A DNA stretch of 64,000 bases from Shimwellia blattae DSM 4481 = NBRC 105725 (GCF_000262305.1 NC_017910.1:930001-994000); one strand, 5' to 3'. Positions 17,720 through 25,278 are shown, counted from the stretch's first letter. The notes: generated from the sequence alone by a model not told the origin. Translations and numbers: made by a program.

Positions 17720-17910
17720 GCGCGCACCTCCGCAACCGGCAGGCGGCCAGCGAACGAGAGGACGTAATCGCGAACGAGGGAAAGCCGTGCGGCGTGTTCA
17801 TCACCGGCAACAGTGCGGAGCATACAGATACGGGGTTTACGGTCTGCACGACGAACGGCGGCAAACACAAAGACAAACTGCGGGTGTGACGGAGTGAGGG
17901 TCGTAGCCAT
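17716..17910 (-). CDS. kil: P4 Kil / Icd-like host cell division inhibitor
   Basis: A 64-residue protein beginning MATTLTPSHPQFVFVF, with a strong AAGGAGG Shine-Dalgarno 8 bases upstream. P4 Kil and the related Icd-like proteins block host cell division and kill when over-expressed; the CI RNA normally shuts them off by early termination. The same frame stays open upstream to 18267, giving a 183-residue form (Ash-family type, with GRRNPSYFKATPDAPCVFFYVVAQAHPF) that runs through the immunity region. The short form is the better-supported product; the long form may only reflect conserved RNA structure. Confidence 0.8.
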   Translation of the reverse strand: MATTLTPSHPQFVFVFAAVRRADRKPRICMLRTVAGDEHAARLSLVRDYVLSFAGRLPVAEVRA

Positions 17911-17921
17911 AGGGGCAACCT

Positions 17922-18167
17922 CCTTGAAGTAGCGGTTATTGCCACCACCGGAGTTCCTACGCTCATGGGTGGTGACCCGAACGGGGGTAGGAATACCGGC
18001 CTTCAAGGAAACCGGCCAGCCCGAAGGCTGCCCCGCCCGGACCACCATTATCTGACAGGGGCTAAGGTATAAGCACCACAGCCCGAAAAATGGGTGTGCC
18101 TGAGCAACGACATAAAAAAAGACGCATGGCGCGTCTGGTGTCGCCTTGAAGTAACTCGGGTTCCTAC
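17922..18167 (-). ncRNA. P4-type immunity region: CI RNA (seqB) with target repeats seqA and seqC
   Basis: Three related segments are seen on the leftward transcript. At 18144-18167 (seqA-like) and 17922-17960 (seqC-like) the transcript reads GTAGGAAC...TACTTCAAGG. At 17987-18008 it reads the reverse complement, CCTTGAAGGCCGG...ATTCCTAC (seqB-like), followed by a small hairpin CCCCGTTCGGG. The order A-B-C between vis and kil is that of P4, where the short CI RNA carrying seqB pairs with seqA and seqC to cause premature termination and immunity. Exact CI ends cannot be set from the sequence. Confidence 0.75.
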
Positions 18168-18263
18168 GCCCGGCTGCCGATTTTGCGACAGCGGGGAAAC
18201 TATACCTGGAAACGGCGAAAAGAAGCAAGCCAGAAAAAGGGACGGTTTGCTGAACGGTCATCA

Positions 18264-18530
18264 TCATGCGTCATAGCCCCGGTTGCGTTCGGCAATACGA
18301 TCTGCCATCCATGCGGTGATTTCAGACTGCGCCCACGCCACGTTTTTACCGCCCAGGCTGATTTGTTTCGGGAAAGCCTCGCGGCTGATGAGGTCGTAAA
18401 TGGTCGACCGGGACAGGCCGCACAGATGCATCACTTCGGGCAGACGGATAAAGCGCTCATGAACGGTATCAGAGACCGGCATCAGCGGCGCGGCAGGGGC
18501 AGAAGACGGGGAAGAAAAAGCGGTGTGCAT
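18264..18530 (-). CDS. vis: Vis/AlpA-family regulator and excisionase
   Basis: An 88-residue AlpA-family protein with a MerR-like winged helix-turn-helix (FIRLPEVMHLCGLSRSTIYDLISREAFPKQISLGGKNVAWAQSEITAWM). P4 Vis is also 88 residues; it represses the late leftward promoter and is needed for excision with Int. It is the first gene of the leftward operon, next to ori, as in P4. Confidence 0.9.
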   Translation of the reverse strand: MHTAFSSPSSAPAAPLMPVSDTVHERFIRLPEVMHLCGLSRSTIYDLISREAFPKQISLGGKNVAWAQSEITAWMADRIAERNRGYDA

Positions 18531-18798
18531 CGGGCTACCTCACAAAGTCCATACAGTGCCGGTCGTGTCCGTCCGGCTTCGGGTAGCTCTCTATTTTGTG
18601 AATATTTTCCCTCAGGGCAACAAGTCTTTTTATAGCTCCTCGTCACACAACAGAGCGATTTTTGAACAATGGCAAACGCTGGCAAACAGATGCAAATCAA
18701 TGCATTACATTGCAGTAACTTTAAGTACTTTCACTTATATATTTCCTCATAATTAATCGGAAAAAAGACTAAATCCGACACCCCAGGCAAAAAGCAAA

Positions 18799-18906
18799 AG
18801 GTGAACAGTAGTGAACAGTCGGTGAACAGTTACACCCTCAACTGTTCACCCTTTATCTTACTGTATTACTTATCTTTTTCTTTTCAGTGAACAGTAGTGA
18901 ATAGTT
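18799..18906. other. P4-type replication origin (ori) iterons
   Basis: GGTGAACAGT occurs at 18800 and 18821, with GTGAACAGT at 18811 and 18888, and the inverse ACTGTTCACC at 18841. These are P4 type I iterons bound by alpha. They are next to a very AT-rich stretch (18845-18925) that would suit unwinding. The position between vis and sid is that of P4 ori. Confidence 0.85.
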
Positions 18907-18980
18907 ATAAGTAAAAAAACAAACAGTGAGTAAGATTTTCCTGAGACCTTTCTCTGGCCAGCCGGGTTTTAAGGTCTGTT

Positions 18981-18998
18981 TGTGCCATTTTTGCCACA
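18981..18998 (+). promoter_or_regulatory. Ogr/Delta-binding site of the sid late promoter
   Basis: TGTGCCATTTTTGCCACA fits the P2/P4 late-gene activator site TGT-N12-ACA. Such sites are centred about 55 bases before the start of transcription, which predicts a start near 19045, just ahead of the sid ATG at 19071. This also argues against the upstream in-frame ATG at 19005. Confidence 0.8.
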
Positions 18999-19070
18999 AC
19001 GGCAATGAATCGTGTTGTTGTGTCTGGCGCGGCAGAATCTCCTCAGGTTGAAACGAAGAGGAGACCCGAC

Positions 19071-19808
19071 ATGACTCAGACCGCTGTTATTCCCGACTAC
19101 CTTAAACCTGCAATGGAACGCCTTGAGACTGCCCGCTCGGCGCATCTCGTCAATGCCAGCCGTATGGATGAAACCACGACGGCCATCAGCCAGGTGCAAA
19201 CGCAAAAAAAGGAACTGGAGCAGGAAAACGGCAATGATTCCGGCGCATGGCGCGCCGCCTTTCGTGCCGGTGGTGCTGTCATTACCGACGAGCTGAAACA
19301 ACGCCATCTGGCGCGCGTGGCACGGCGGGAACTGGCGCAGGAATGTGACAGCATGAACGAGGTACTGTCTTTTGAGCTGGACAGGCTCAAAGGAGCCTGT
19401 GACCGCACGGCCAGAGCATACCGTCAGGCACATCACGGCGTCCTCAGTCAGTATGCAGAGCATGAACTTGATGCTGCCCTGCGTGAAAGCTGCAGTGCCC
19501 TCATCAGAGCAATGAAACTCAACATACTGGTTCTGAATAATCCGCTTGCTAATACGACCGGGCATCAGGGATATATCGAACCGGAAAAAGTTGTAATGCA
19601 GCAGGTGAAAGCGTGGCTTGAACAGGCCGTAAAGGGCTGCAATATCCGTCTGACCGATGAACCGGTGCTGTTTAAAACAGGGCTGTCGGCTTCCACACTG
19701 CCGCATATGGAACATGACGTTGCGACCACGCCCGGTCAGCGAAAAGTCTGGCAGGAAAAAATGCGGGAACGTGAAGCTGACCTGAAAGCACGGGGGTTAT
19801 TGTCATGA
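19071..19808 (+). CDS. sid: P4 Sid: capsid size determination protein
   Basis: A 245-residue, mostly helical protein, the Sid length. Matching segments include DELKQRHLARVARRELAQE, NPLANTTGHQGYIEPEKVVMQQVKAWLE and the C-terminus ADLKARGLLS. Sid forms an external scaffold that forces helper capsid protein into the small P4-sized shell. ATG 19071 follows GAGGAGA and lies after the predicted late transcription start. It overlaps the next gene by 4 bases. Confidence 0.92.
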   Translation: MTQTAVIPDYLKPAMERLETARSAHLVNASRMDETTTAISQVQTQKKELEQENGNDSGAWRAAFRAGGAVITDELKQRHLARVARRELAQECDSMNEVLSFELDRLKGACDRTARAYRQAHHGVLSQYAEHELDAALRESCSALIRAMKLNILVLNNPLANTTGHQGYIEPEKVVMQQVKAWLEQAVKGCNIRLTDEPVLFKTGLSASTLPHMEHDVATTPGQRKVWQEKMREREADLKARGLLS

Positions 19809-20050
19809 TGCGCTGCCCTTTCTGCCGCACGGCGGCACACGTTCGCACCAGCCGCTATATGTCTGACAGCGTCAAAGAGAGTTACCTGCAGTGCCAGAAT
19901 GTGCACTGCTCGGCGACATTCAAAACGCATGAGTCCATCTTTGAAGTGATACGTTCGCCGGTCGTCGATGAGAAACCCGCGCCGGTGCCGACAGCCCCCG
20001 TGGCACCCCGTCGGGTAAAAGGCTGCTACAGCTCGCCGTTCCGCCATTAA
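19805..20050 (+). CDS. delta: Ogr/Delta-family zinc-finger late activator, single-domain form
   Basis: An 81-residue protein with the Ogr/Delta zinc finger: CPFC near the N-terminus, then CQNVHC, with the conserved AAHVRTSRYMSDSVKESYLQCQNVHC stretch split only by variable residues. It activates sid-psu and helper late promoters. P4 Delta is about 166 residues with two Ogr units in tandem; this gene encodes only one, like P2 Ogr (72 residues). The C-terminal part is proline-rich. It overlaps sid by ATGA and so is coupled. Confidence 0.9.
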   Translation: MMRCPFCRTAAHVRTSRYMSDSVKESYLQCQNVHCSATFKTHESIFEVIRSPVVDEKPAPVPTAPVAPRRVKGCYSSPFRH

Positions 20051-20066
20051 TCAGGAGAGACAACCC

Positions 20067-20633
20067 GTGACCACTCTGACCTTACAGCAGGCCTATGACG
20101 CCTGTCAGACGAACAAAACCGCGTGGCTGAACCGTAAAACCGAACTGGCCGCCGCAATGCAGGAATATCAGGAATTATTGCTGGATGACAATGTATCAGG
20201 CTCCCGCAGATTACCGATGCTGCGTGACCTGATTGACGTAAAAAAATGGGAAGTTAATCAGGCCGCCGGTCGCTACATCTTCTCGCACGAGGAGGTGCAG
20301 CGCATCAGCATCCGTAACCGGCTGCATGATTTTATGCAGCAGAACGGCGCAGAGCTGGCCGCCGCACTGGCACCGGAGCTGATGGGGATTAAAAACCAGC
20401 CCGCGATGATAAAAAATCGCGCGCTTGACCGTTCAGTCTCTTACCTGAGGGAAGCTCTTTCCGTCTGGCTGACCGCAGGAAATGAAATTAATTATTCTGC
20501 ACAGGACAGCGATATTTTAACGGCCATCGGATACAGGCCTGACGCGCCTTCGCGGGATGATAATCGTGAAAAATTCACCCCTGCACAGAACATGATTTAC
20601 ACCCGTCGACGCGCCGGACTGGCCGCGCAGTAG
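20067..20633 (+). CDS. psu: P4 Psu: polarity suppressor and capsid decoration protein
   Basis: A 188-residue helical protein (P4 Psu is 190). Matching segments include TLQQAYDACQTNKTAWL, RLHDFMQQNGAELAAALAPELMG, and INYSAQDSDILTAIGYRPD...REKFTPAQNMI. Psu inhibits the Rho terminator and also decorates the P4 capsid. The start is GTG 20067 with AGGAGA nine bases upstream. It ends the late operon; cos follows about 170 bases on. Confidence 0.92.
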   Translation: MTTLTLQQAYDACQTNKTAWLNRKTELAAAMQEYQELLLDDNVSGSRRLPMLRDLIDVKKWEVNQAAGRYIFSHEEVQRISIRNRLHDFMQQNGAELAAALAPELMGIKNQPAMIKNRALDRSVSYLREALSVWLTAGNEINYSAQDSDILTAIGYRPDAPSRDDNREKFTPAQNMIYTRRRAGLAAQ

Positions 20634-20806
20634 CCTGTCAAAAAATCCCTGTAAATCCCATCATTTTTCCCGAATTAAGCCATGCATCCATAAGGTGCAT
20701 GGTTTTGCATGTGTTTTCCCGCCCCTGCACTCCCTGCCTGCGCCAGTCGCGGCGCAGCCTGAGACCACCTTTGCACCTGCATTAAAAGCGGTCCCTTAAG
20801 CGGGCA

Positions 20807-20825
20807 GGCGTGGCGGGGAGAGCAT
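20807..20825. other. P2/P4-type cos site
   Basis: GGCGTGGCGGGGAGAGCAT matches the 19-base P2/P4 cohesive end as I remember it (GGCGAGGCGGGGAAAGCAC) at 16 of 19 positions. It lies between psu and the cargo gene, the same place as in P4, where terminase cuts the DNA for packaging. The rest of the psu-cargo gap (20634-21023) holds GC-rich stem sequence near 20680-20800, perhaps terminase-binding, and then an AT-rich promoter region. Confidence 0.8.
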
Positions 20826-21023
20826 TGCGCGCCAGATGTGGTGTTTGTTTTTAATTTCACAATATGATTGTGATTGCGGTCACTCTTATTCTCAGATAAA
20901 TCGCTAATGAATTCACAAAATTAACATTAGCTTATATCCATGCGTTGTCTTTATTTGATATTAATATACTGCTAGGTGAGGATTTTTGGCTACAAACGGC
21001 ATTAATCATATTAAGGGAGTTAT

Positions 21024-22772
21024 ATGAAAATATCTTTTTTTGGCGTAAATAACTTTAGAACTATTTCTGGTGGTATTGATAATAATAAAATAATCTTCAA
21101 AGATACCAATACACTTTTTATTTACGGAGCAAACAATGCTGGTAAATCAACCTTTTTAAAAGCGTATATGTTTTTTTATAGTAATGAAAAACCTATCATC
21201 GATGATTTTTTTAAACGAGATGGTAATAATTCCATTGAGTTCGAGTTAGAAGTTCAGCTTGATGAATTAGATAAAGAAAGAATAGAAGCTAAAGCACCTA
21301 AGCAAAAGGAAAGCTATAAGAAATATTTAAATAATGATTATATAAGAATTAAGAAGGTATGGAGAAAAGATGGAGCAAAAATAGAAGACAAAAACTATAC
21401 CTTTGATTATAGCAAAGGAGAGAACGGTGAATATGACGAAATTGGGTATGCAACAGTTGGTTTGCATACTGTTTTCCAATCTTGTTTACCAAAACCTGTA
21501 TTTATAAAAGCAATGCCAACAGAGGAGGAAGCGAAGAAAATTCTCAATGAAATCCTAAAAATGATGGCTGAGAGTACACTTAAAACATCAGATCTTGAGG
21601 AATTAAAAGCAGCTCAGGATAAAATAAAAGAATTACAAGATAAAATGTATGATCCAGAATTAATTGAAACCTATCAGAGTTCAGTTAACGGATATTTCAA
21701 TAAAATATTTGGCGATACTGCTATATGCTTCAAAGATCAAAAAGATAGAGTGATATGGACTGAGAATAAACTCGGCAGAGATTTTGAGATTGAGTTTATG
21801 AAAAAAAATAGCCAAGGGGATTTTGATCAAAACATTCCATCAAGCTATAGCAGTGTAGGTCACGGAACCATCAGGACAGCAATATTCACATTACTATTGA
21901 TGAGAGATGTGGCTGAACGTTTTGAAAGAAGGCAGGGTCGTAAAGATTACATGGTTCTGTTTGAGGAGCCAGAGCTATTTCTCTATCCTAGAATGGTGAA
22001 AGAACTTCGAGAGCTGATTTATCAGGTGAGTACTGAAGATCTTCCATATCAAGTACTTTGCGCTTCACATTCATCTTCTATGATAGATCTTTCAAAACCT
22101 AAATCTTCGATAATACGATTAGTCAATAACTCTGCCGGAACTAAATCATATCAAATCAATGATCAATTTTTGAAGGATGCAAAAGGGATTGCTACAAATG
22201 ATGAACTTAAACAAGAAATGTATGAGGTTTTAAGATTCAACCCTTATATTTGTGAGTCATTCTATGCTGATGAGGTACTTTTGATTGAGGGGCCGACAGA
22301 AGAAATAATATCTAGAGCTTTTTTACAAGAGGTTCCATCAGATAAAACTATATTTGTATTGAATTGCGGTACTGTTAATAATATTCCTTTTTATCAGAAA
22401 ATATTCTCAAGGTTTAACATTAAATATCATGTGATTTGTGATACGGACAAGGCAGGAATAGTAAGCGTAGATCAATTCGGCAATGCGGATTTTGATTCTG
22501 GAATACAGAAAACAATTTCAGAACAGTATAGGAGTGACTGCACTGCAATGAACGGAAATATAGGGTTGCTTCGAACTCATAATATTACATTTGAACCAGC
22601 TCACCAAGATGCTAGTATCCCTGACTTTTTGCGATTTGTGGATAGTGGTGATAGGAGCAAACCATTTAATGCTAACTTGTACTGGAAGGATGTTTTAAAG
22701 CCAAACATCGCACATCAAGATATAAATAAAGTGCCTATTATCAAGTATTTAAATGAAATAATGGCGCATTAA
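21024..22772 (+). CDS. OLD-family ATPase/TOPRIM nuclease, stand-alone (class 1-like), satellite cargo gene
   Basis: A 582-residue overcoming-lysogenisation-defect (OLD) family protein. The ATPase has Walker A GANNAGKST (35-43), a coiled-coil-like insert around 165-210, signature SVGHGTIR (277-284), Walker B VLFEEPELF (311-319) and switch histidine H349 (CASHSS). The TOPRIM nuclease part has IEGPTEE (421-427, E422) and D473-x-D475 followed by K476. No UvrD/GajB-like helicase is next to it, so it is class 1 like P2 Old, not Gabija. The DNA is far more AT-rich than its neighbours. It fills the psu-int position where P4 satellites carry variable defence genes, so an antiviral role is inferred. 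SD AAGGGAG. Confidence 0.88.
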   Translation: MKISFFGVNNFRTISGGIDNNKIIFKDTNTLFIYGANNAGKSTFLKAYMFFYSNEKPIIDDFFKRDGNNSIEFELEVQLDELDKERIEAKAPKQKESYKKYLNNDYIRIKKVWRKDGAKIEDKNYTFDYSKGENGEYDEIGYATVGLHTVFQSCLPKPVFIKAMPTEEEAKKILNEILKMMAESTLKTSDLEELKAAQDKIKELQDKMYDPELIETYQSSVNGYFNKIFGDTAICFKDQKDRVIWTENKLGRDFEIEFMKKNSQGDFDQNIPSSYSSVGHGTIRTAIFTLLLMRDVAERFERRQGRKDYMVLFEEPELFLYPRMVKELRELIYQVSTEDLPYQVLCASHSSSMIDLSKPKSSIIRLVNNSAGTKSYQINDQFLKDAKGIATNDELKQEMYEVLRFNPYICESFYADEVLLIEGPTEEIISRAFLQEVPSDKTIFVLNCGTVNNIPFYQKIFSRFNIKYHVICDTDKAGIVSVDQFGNADFDSGIQKTISEQYRSDCTAMNGNIGLLRTHNITFEPAHQDASIPDFLRFVDSGDRSKPFNANLYWKDVLKPNIAHQDINKVPIIKYLNEIMAH

Positions 22773-22779
22773 ATTAGTG

Positions 22780-22810
22780 GGCCGAGCATTATATGCTCGG
22801 CCTGTTTTAT
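22780..22810. terminator. Bidirectional terminator between OLD gene and int
   Basis: GGCCGAGCAT and ATGCTCGGCC form a 10-bp perfect stem with a 3-base loop, followed by TGTTTTATTT. It lies between the convergent OLD and int genes. Confidence 0.85.
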
Positions 22811-23994
22811 TTATATATGGCTAAACCCCACCAATCCATTAGTTCTTTCCGTGCTTCAAGGTATGTTGATCTATTATATGCTCGACGAACTTCATTTTTA
22901 TCACTATGGGTTAGTGCTGCCTCAATAACATCTGCATTGAAACCAGCTTCATTCATTGCTGTACTTGCAATAGAGCGCAGACCATGAGCAACAAGTTTGC
23001 CACCATATCCAATGCGCTTAAGTGCGGCGTTAGCTGTCTGACTATTCATTGGCTGCTTGGGATCATTCCTGCTGGGAAAAACATGTTCACGATGAGCGCT
23101 GATTGGCTTCATCACTTCCAGAATCTCTAATGCCTGAGGCGATAAGGGAACAACATGCTCTCGATTGGCCTTCATCCGTTCGGCTGGAATAGTCCAGAGC
23201 TTTGCATCGAGATCGATCTCCGCCCACCGAGCACCGGAAGCCTCAGAAGGGCGCACAAGGGTCAGGAGCTGCCACTCAATAAGACAGCGAGTCGGAACAG
23301 ATAGATTTGACATGATTAGCGAACGCATCAGCTTTGGTAATTCCTCTGGCCGCAGCGTCGGCATGCTTTGCTTTTTGGGCTTCTCAAAAGCCATGCCAAC
23401 ACCTGAAGCCGGATTCGCATCAATCAGACCTGTGTTTACGGCATAAATCATTATCTCGTTGATGCGCTGCACCAACCGGCGCACAGTCTCAAGTGCTCCA
23501 CGTGCTTTTATTGGCTCAAGAGCTTCAACCAGTGTCCGGGCTTTGATTTGCTGAACGGGGATCTCACCGATGGCAGGGAATACATCTTTCTCCAGTGAGC
23601 GCCAAATGTCTTTTGCGTAATCAGGGGTAACGCTTTTGCTTTTGAGCTGGAACCAGTTAGCGGCGACCGTTGAAAAAATACTGTCCAGTGCGATTTGCTG
23701 CGCTTCCTCTGCAACTTCAGCTTGAATCTGCGGGTCGATTCCGTTGGCTAACAAGGCAAGGTAATCCGTTCTTAACCCTCGGGCATCAGCAAGTGAAAGA
23801 GCAGGGAAGGCACCGAGCCCCATCATTGTTCGCTGCTTTGTTGCCGGGCGTTGATAACGGAAACGCCAGAGCTTTTTCCCGCTGGTTTTCACTATAAGGA
23901 AAAGCCCATCGCCATCATGCAGCGTTAGATCCTTCTCTAACGCTTTTGCGCGCAGAACTTCGGTGTTTGTCAGGGGGCGTGTTGTCCGTGCCAC
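22807..23994 (-). CDS. int: P4-type tyrosine integrase
   Basis: A 395-residue integrase of the P4 class: an N-terminal DUF4102-like arm-binding domain (LTNTEVLRAKALEKDLTLHDGDGLFLIV), a core-binding domain, and a C-terminal catalytic domain. Catalytic residues are visible: R in LTLVRPSEASG, HGLRS, H in ALTHSDKN, and the nucleophile Y in YNRSTYLEAR. It recombines attP with the ssrA 3' end. It is next to the intact ssrA border, as is usual for this class, and its promoter region overlaps the inverted arm repeats, which suggests self-regulation. Confidence 0.95.
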   Translation of the reverse strand: MARTTRPLTNTEVLRAKALEKDLTLHDGDGLFLIVKTSGKKLWRFRYQRPATKQRTMMGLGAFPALSLADARGLRTDYLALLANGIDPQIQAEVAEEAQQIALDSIFSTVAANWFQLKSKSVTPDYAKDIWRSLEKDVFPAIGEIPVQQIKARTLVEALEPIKARGALETVRRLVQRINEIMIYAVNTGLIDANPASGVGMAFEKPKKQSMPTLRPEELPKLMRSLIMSNLSVPTRCLIEWQLLTLVRPSEASGARWAEIDLDAKLWTIPAERMKANREHVVPLSPQALEILEVMKPISAHREHVFPSRNDPKQPMNSQTANAALKRIGYGGKLVAHGLRSIASTAMNEAGFNADVIEAALTHSDKNEVRRAYNRSTYLEARKELMDWWGLAIYK

Positions 23995-24012
23995 TGTGGC
24001 CGCTCCTTCATG

Positions 24013-24067
24013 AATTGGTATACGCGTTTAGGTATACATCCTACCGTATACCTAAACGTATACCAAT
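24013..24067. repeat. Inverted repeat upstream of int (arm-type/operator sites)
   Basis: ATTGGTATACGCGTTTAGG (24014-24032) and its near inverse CCTAAACGTATACCAAT (24051-24067) flank an 18-base centre. A third copy is at the other end of the element (14386-14407). Their places at both ends and over the int promoter suggest integrase arm-binding sites that also control int. Confidence 0.7.
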
Positions 24068-24103
24068 AATCACCGGATTTAGCCGGATGTTCTCGGACAA
24101 CGG

Positions 24104-24199
24104 CAGACACAAAAAAGCCCGCAGGGCTTGTGCCATGCGGGCTTTCTGTACTTCACCGGACGTATCCGGATCATGATTTGGTGGAGCTGGCGGGAGTTG
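24104..24199. repeat. Right copy of ssrA terminator/att region (attR-like)
   Basis: Contains the element-borne copy of the ssrA terminator (24104-24160) followed by the genuine tmRNA 3' end (from 24179). It pairs with 14224-14330. The insertion thus restored both the tmRNA end and a terminator for it. Confidence 0.7.
24111..24147 (-). terminator. ssrA terminator (element copy)
   Basis: Read on the minus strand, AGCCCGCA...TGCGGGCT forms an 8-bp stem with an internal palindrome in the loop, ending in TTTTTT. It lies about 32 bases past the tmRNA 3' end. Confidence 0.8.
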
Positions 24200-24541
24200 A
24201 ACCCGCGTCCAAAATTCCTACATCCTCGGTACTACATGCTTAGTCAGTCTTTACATTCGCCTGGCACCTGCGGACAGACACGCCACTACCAGACTAGCCT
24301 GATTAGATTTAACGCTTCAACCCCAGGCAGGGCATCCACGCGATCTCTTTTGGGTTTGACCTCTCTTGATCCCCGTCCTAAGAGCGGAGGCTAGGGAGAG
24401 AGGGCTCTGAGCAGGTTATTAAGCTGCTAAAGCGTAGTTTTCGTCGTTTGCGACTATTTTTTTGCGGCTTTTAACGAGGCCAACCGCCCCTCGGCATGCA
24501 CCTTGGGTTTCGCGAATCCTGTCGAATCCAGAATCAGCCCC
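24179..24541 (-). ncRNA. ssrA: Transfer-messenger RNA (tmRNA)
   Basis: A 363-base tmRNA, the E. coli length. It starts GGGGCTGATTCTGG and ends GCCAGCTCCACCA, so the tRNA-like part and encoded CCA are intact despite the inserted element. The tag frame (24451 to 24419) reads ANDENYALAA then TAA, the usual enteric degradation tag. It rescues stalled ribosomes with SmpB, encoded just upstream. Confidence 0.98.
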
Positions 24542-24622
24542 AAAATGTAAAACGGATTATAACAGACTTCACACCCGTGCCGCCAGCGCTGTTTTCTGCG
24601 CTGGCCGTTATTCTCACCCGGA

Positions 24623-25105
24623 TCAGCGGCCCGCGTTTTTCATAATCCGGGCTTTATCCAGCTGCCATTCGCGCTCTTTCAAATCCGAACGCTTATCGTG
24701 CTGCTGTTTACCTTTGGCAACGCCGATTTTGACCTTACACCAGGCATTCTTCCAGTATAAGGACAGGGCGACGACCGTATAGCCACCGCGGTTGATCTGG
24801 CCGTAGAGTGAATCCAGCTCGCGCTGGTTCAGCAGCAGTTTGCGGGTCCGGGTGGGATCGCACACCACATGCGTGGAAGCGACACTCAGCGGCGTGAAGT
24901 TTGAACCGAACAGAAATGCCTCCCCGTCTTTGAGGATCACATAGCTGTCACTGATATTTGCCTTCCCGGCGCGCAGGGATTTCACTTCCCAGCCCTGCAG
25001 GGAAAGACCAGCCTCAATCTCTTCTTCAATGAAGTATTCATGGCGGGCGCGCTTGTTAAGCGCGATCGTGGCTGAGCCAGGTTTGTGTGCTTTTTTCTTC
25101 GTCAT
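24623..25105 (-). CDS. smpB: SsrA-binding protein SmpB
   Basis: A 160-residue protein, the E. coli length, with the family features IALNKRARHEYFIEEEIEAGLSLQGWEVKSLR, the central beta-barrel, and the basic C-terminal tail KGKQQHDKRSDLKEREWQLDKARIMKN. It delivers tmRNA to stalled ribosomes and its tail reads the empty mRNA channel. ATG 25105 (MTKKKAHKPGSATIA) matches the known start. It is directly upstream of ssrA on the same strand and divergent from ratA. Confidence 0.98.
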   Translation of the reverse strand: MTKKKAHKPGSATIALNKRARHEYFIEEEIEAGLSLQGWEVKSLRAGKANISDSYVILKDGEAFLFGSNFTPLSVASTHVVCDPTRTRKLLLNQRELDSLYGQINRGGYTVVALSLYWKNAWCKVKIGVAKGKQQHDKRSDLKEREWQLDKARIMKNAGR

Positions 25106-25278
25106 AGTGCCGCTCAGTATACGTAATCCGACGGTAATTAGCACCCCATCCCGTGGGGGCTGAAAGACGTTATCTTAGCATGGGGCAGGGGCGGTATAGC
25201 ACGCTTTGCGCCAGAGTTTTTTGTTTGCAGATGGATAAATGTTATTATTCGCGCGTTGTATGACTCACGGGAATGACT

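Larger units (their letters stand above)
14309..24181. mobile_element. P4-like phage satellite integrated at ssrA
   Basis: An element of about 9.9 kb with the P4 gene order: att, crr, alpha, cnr, small ORF, kil, CI-RNA region, vis, ori, late promoter, sid, delta/ogr, psu, cos, cargo gene, int, att. P4 parasitises P2-like helper phages by using their capsid and tail genes. All essential P4 functions are recognisable and unbroken, so the element may still be mobile if a helper is present. The P4 genes gop-beta-cII are replaced by one OLD-family gene. Borders come from the duplicated ssrA 3' region (14224-14330 and 24104-24199). Confidence 0.92.

Noticed and set aside
19005..19070. N-terminal extension of Sid from ATG 19005
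   Set aside because: The Delta-binding site at 18981-18998 predicts transcription starting near 19045, after this ATG, and the extension does not match Sid.
20675..20860. 61-codon ORF in the psu-OLD gap
   Set aside because: It overlaps the cos region and has no SD or recognisable features.
21024..22772. Gabija or PARIS system
   Set aside because: Neither a UvrD-like helicase nor a second ATPase/nuclease partner gene lies next to the OLD gene; the next gene is the integrase.
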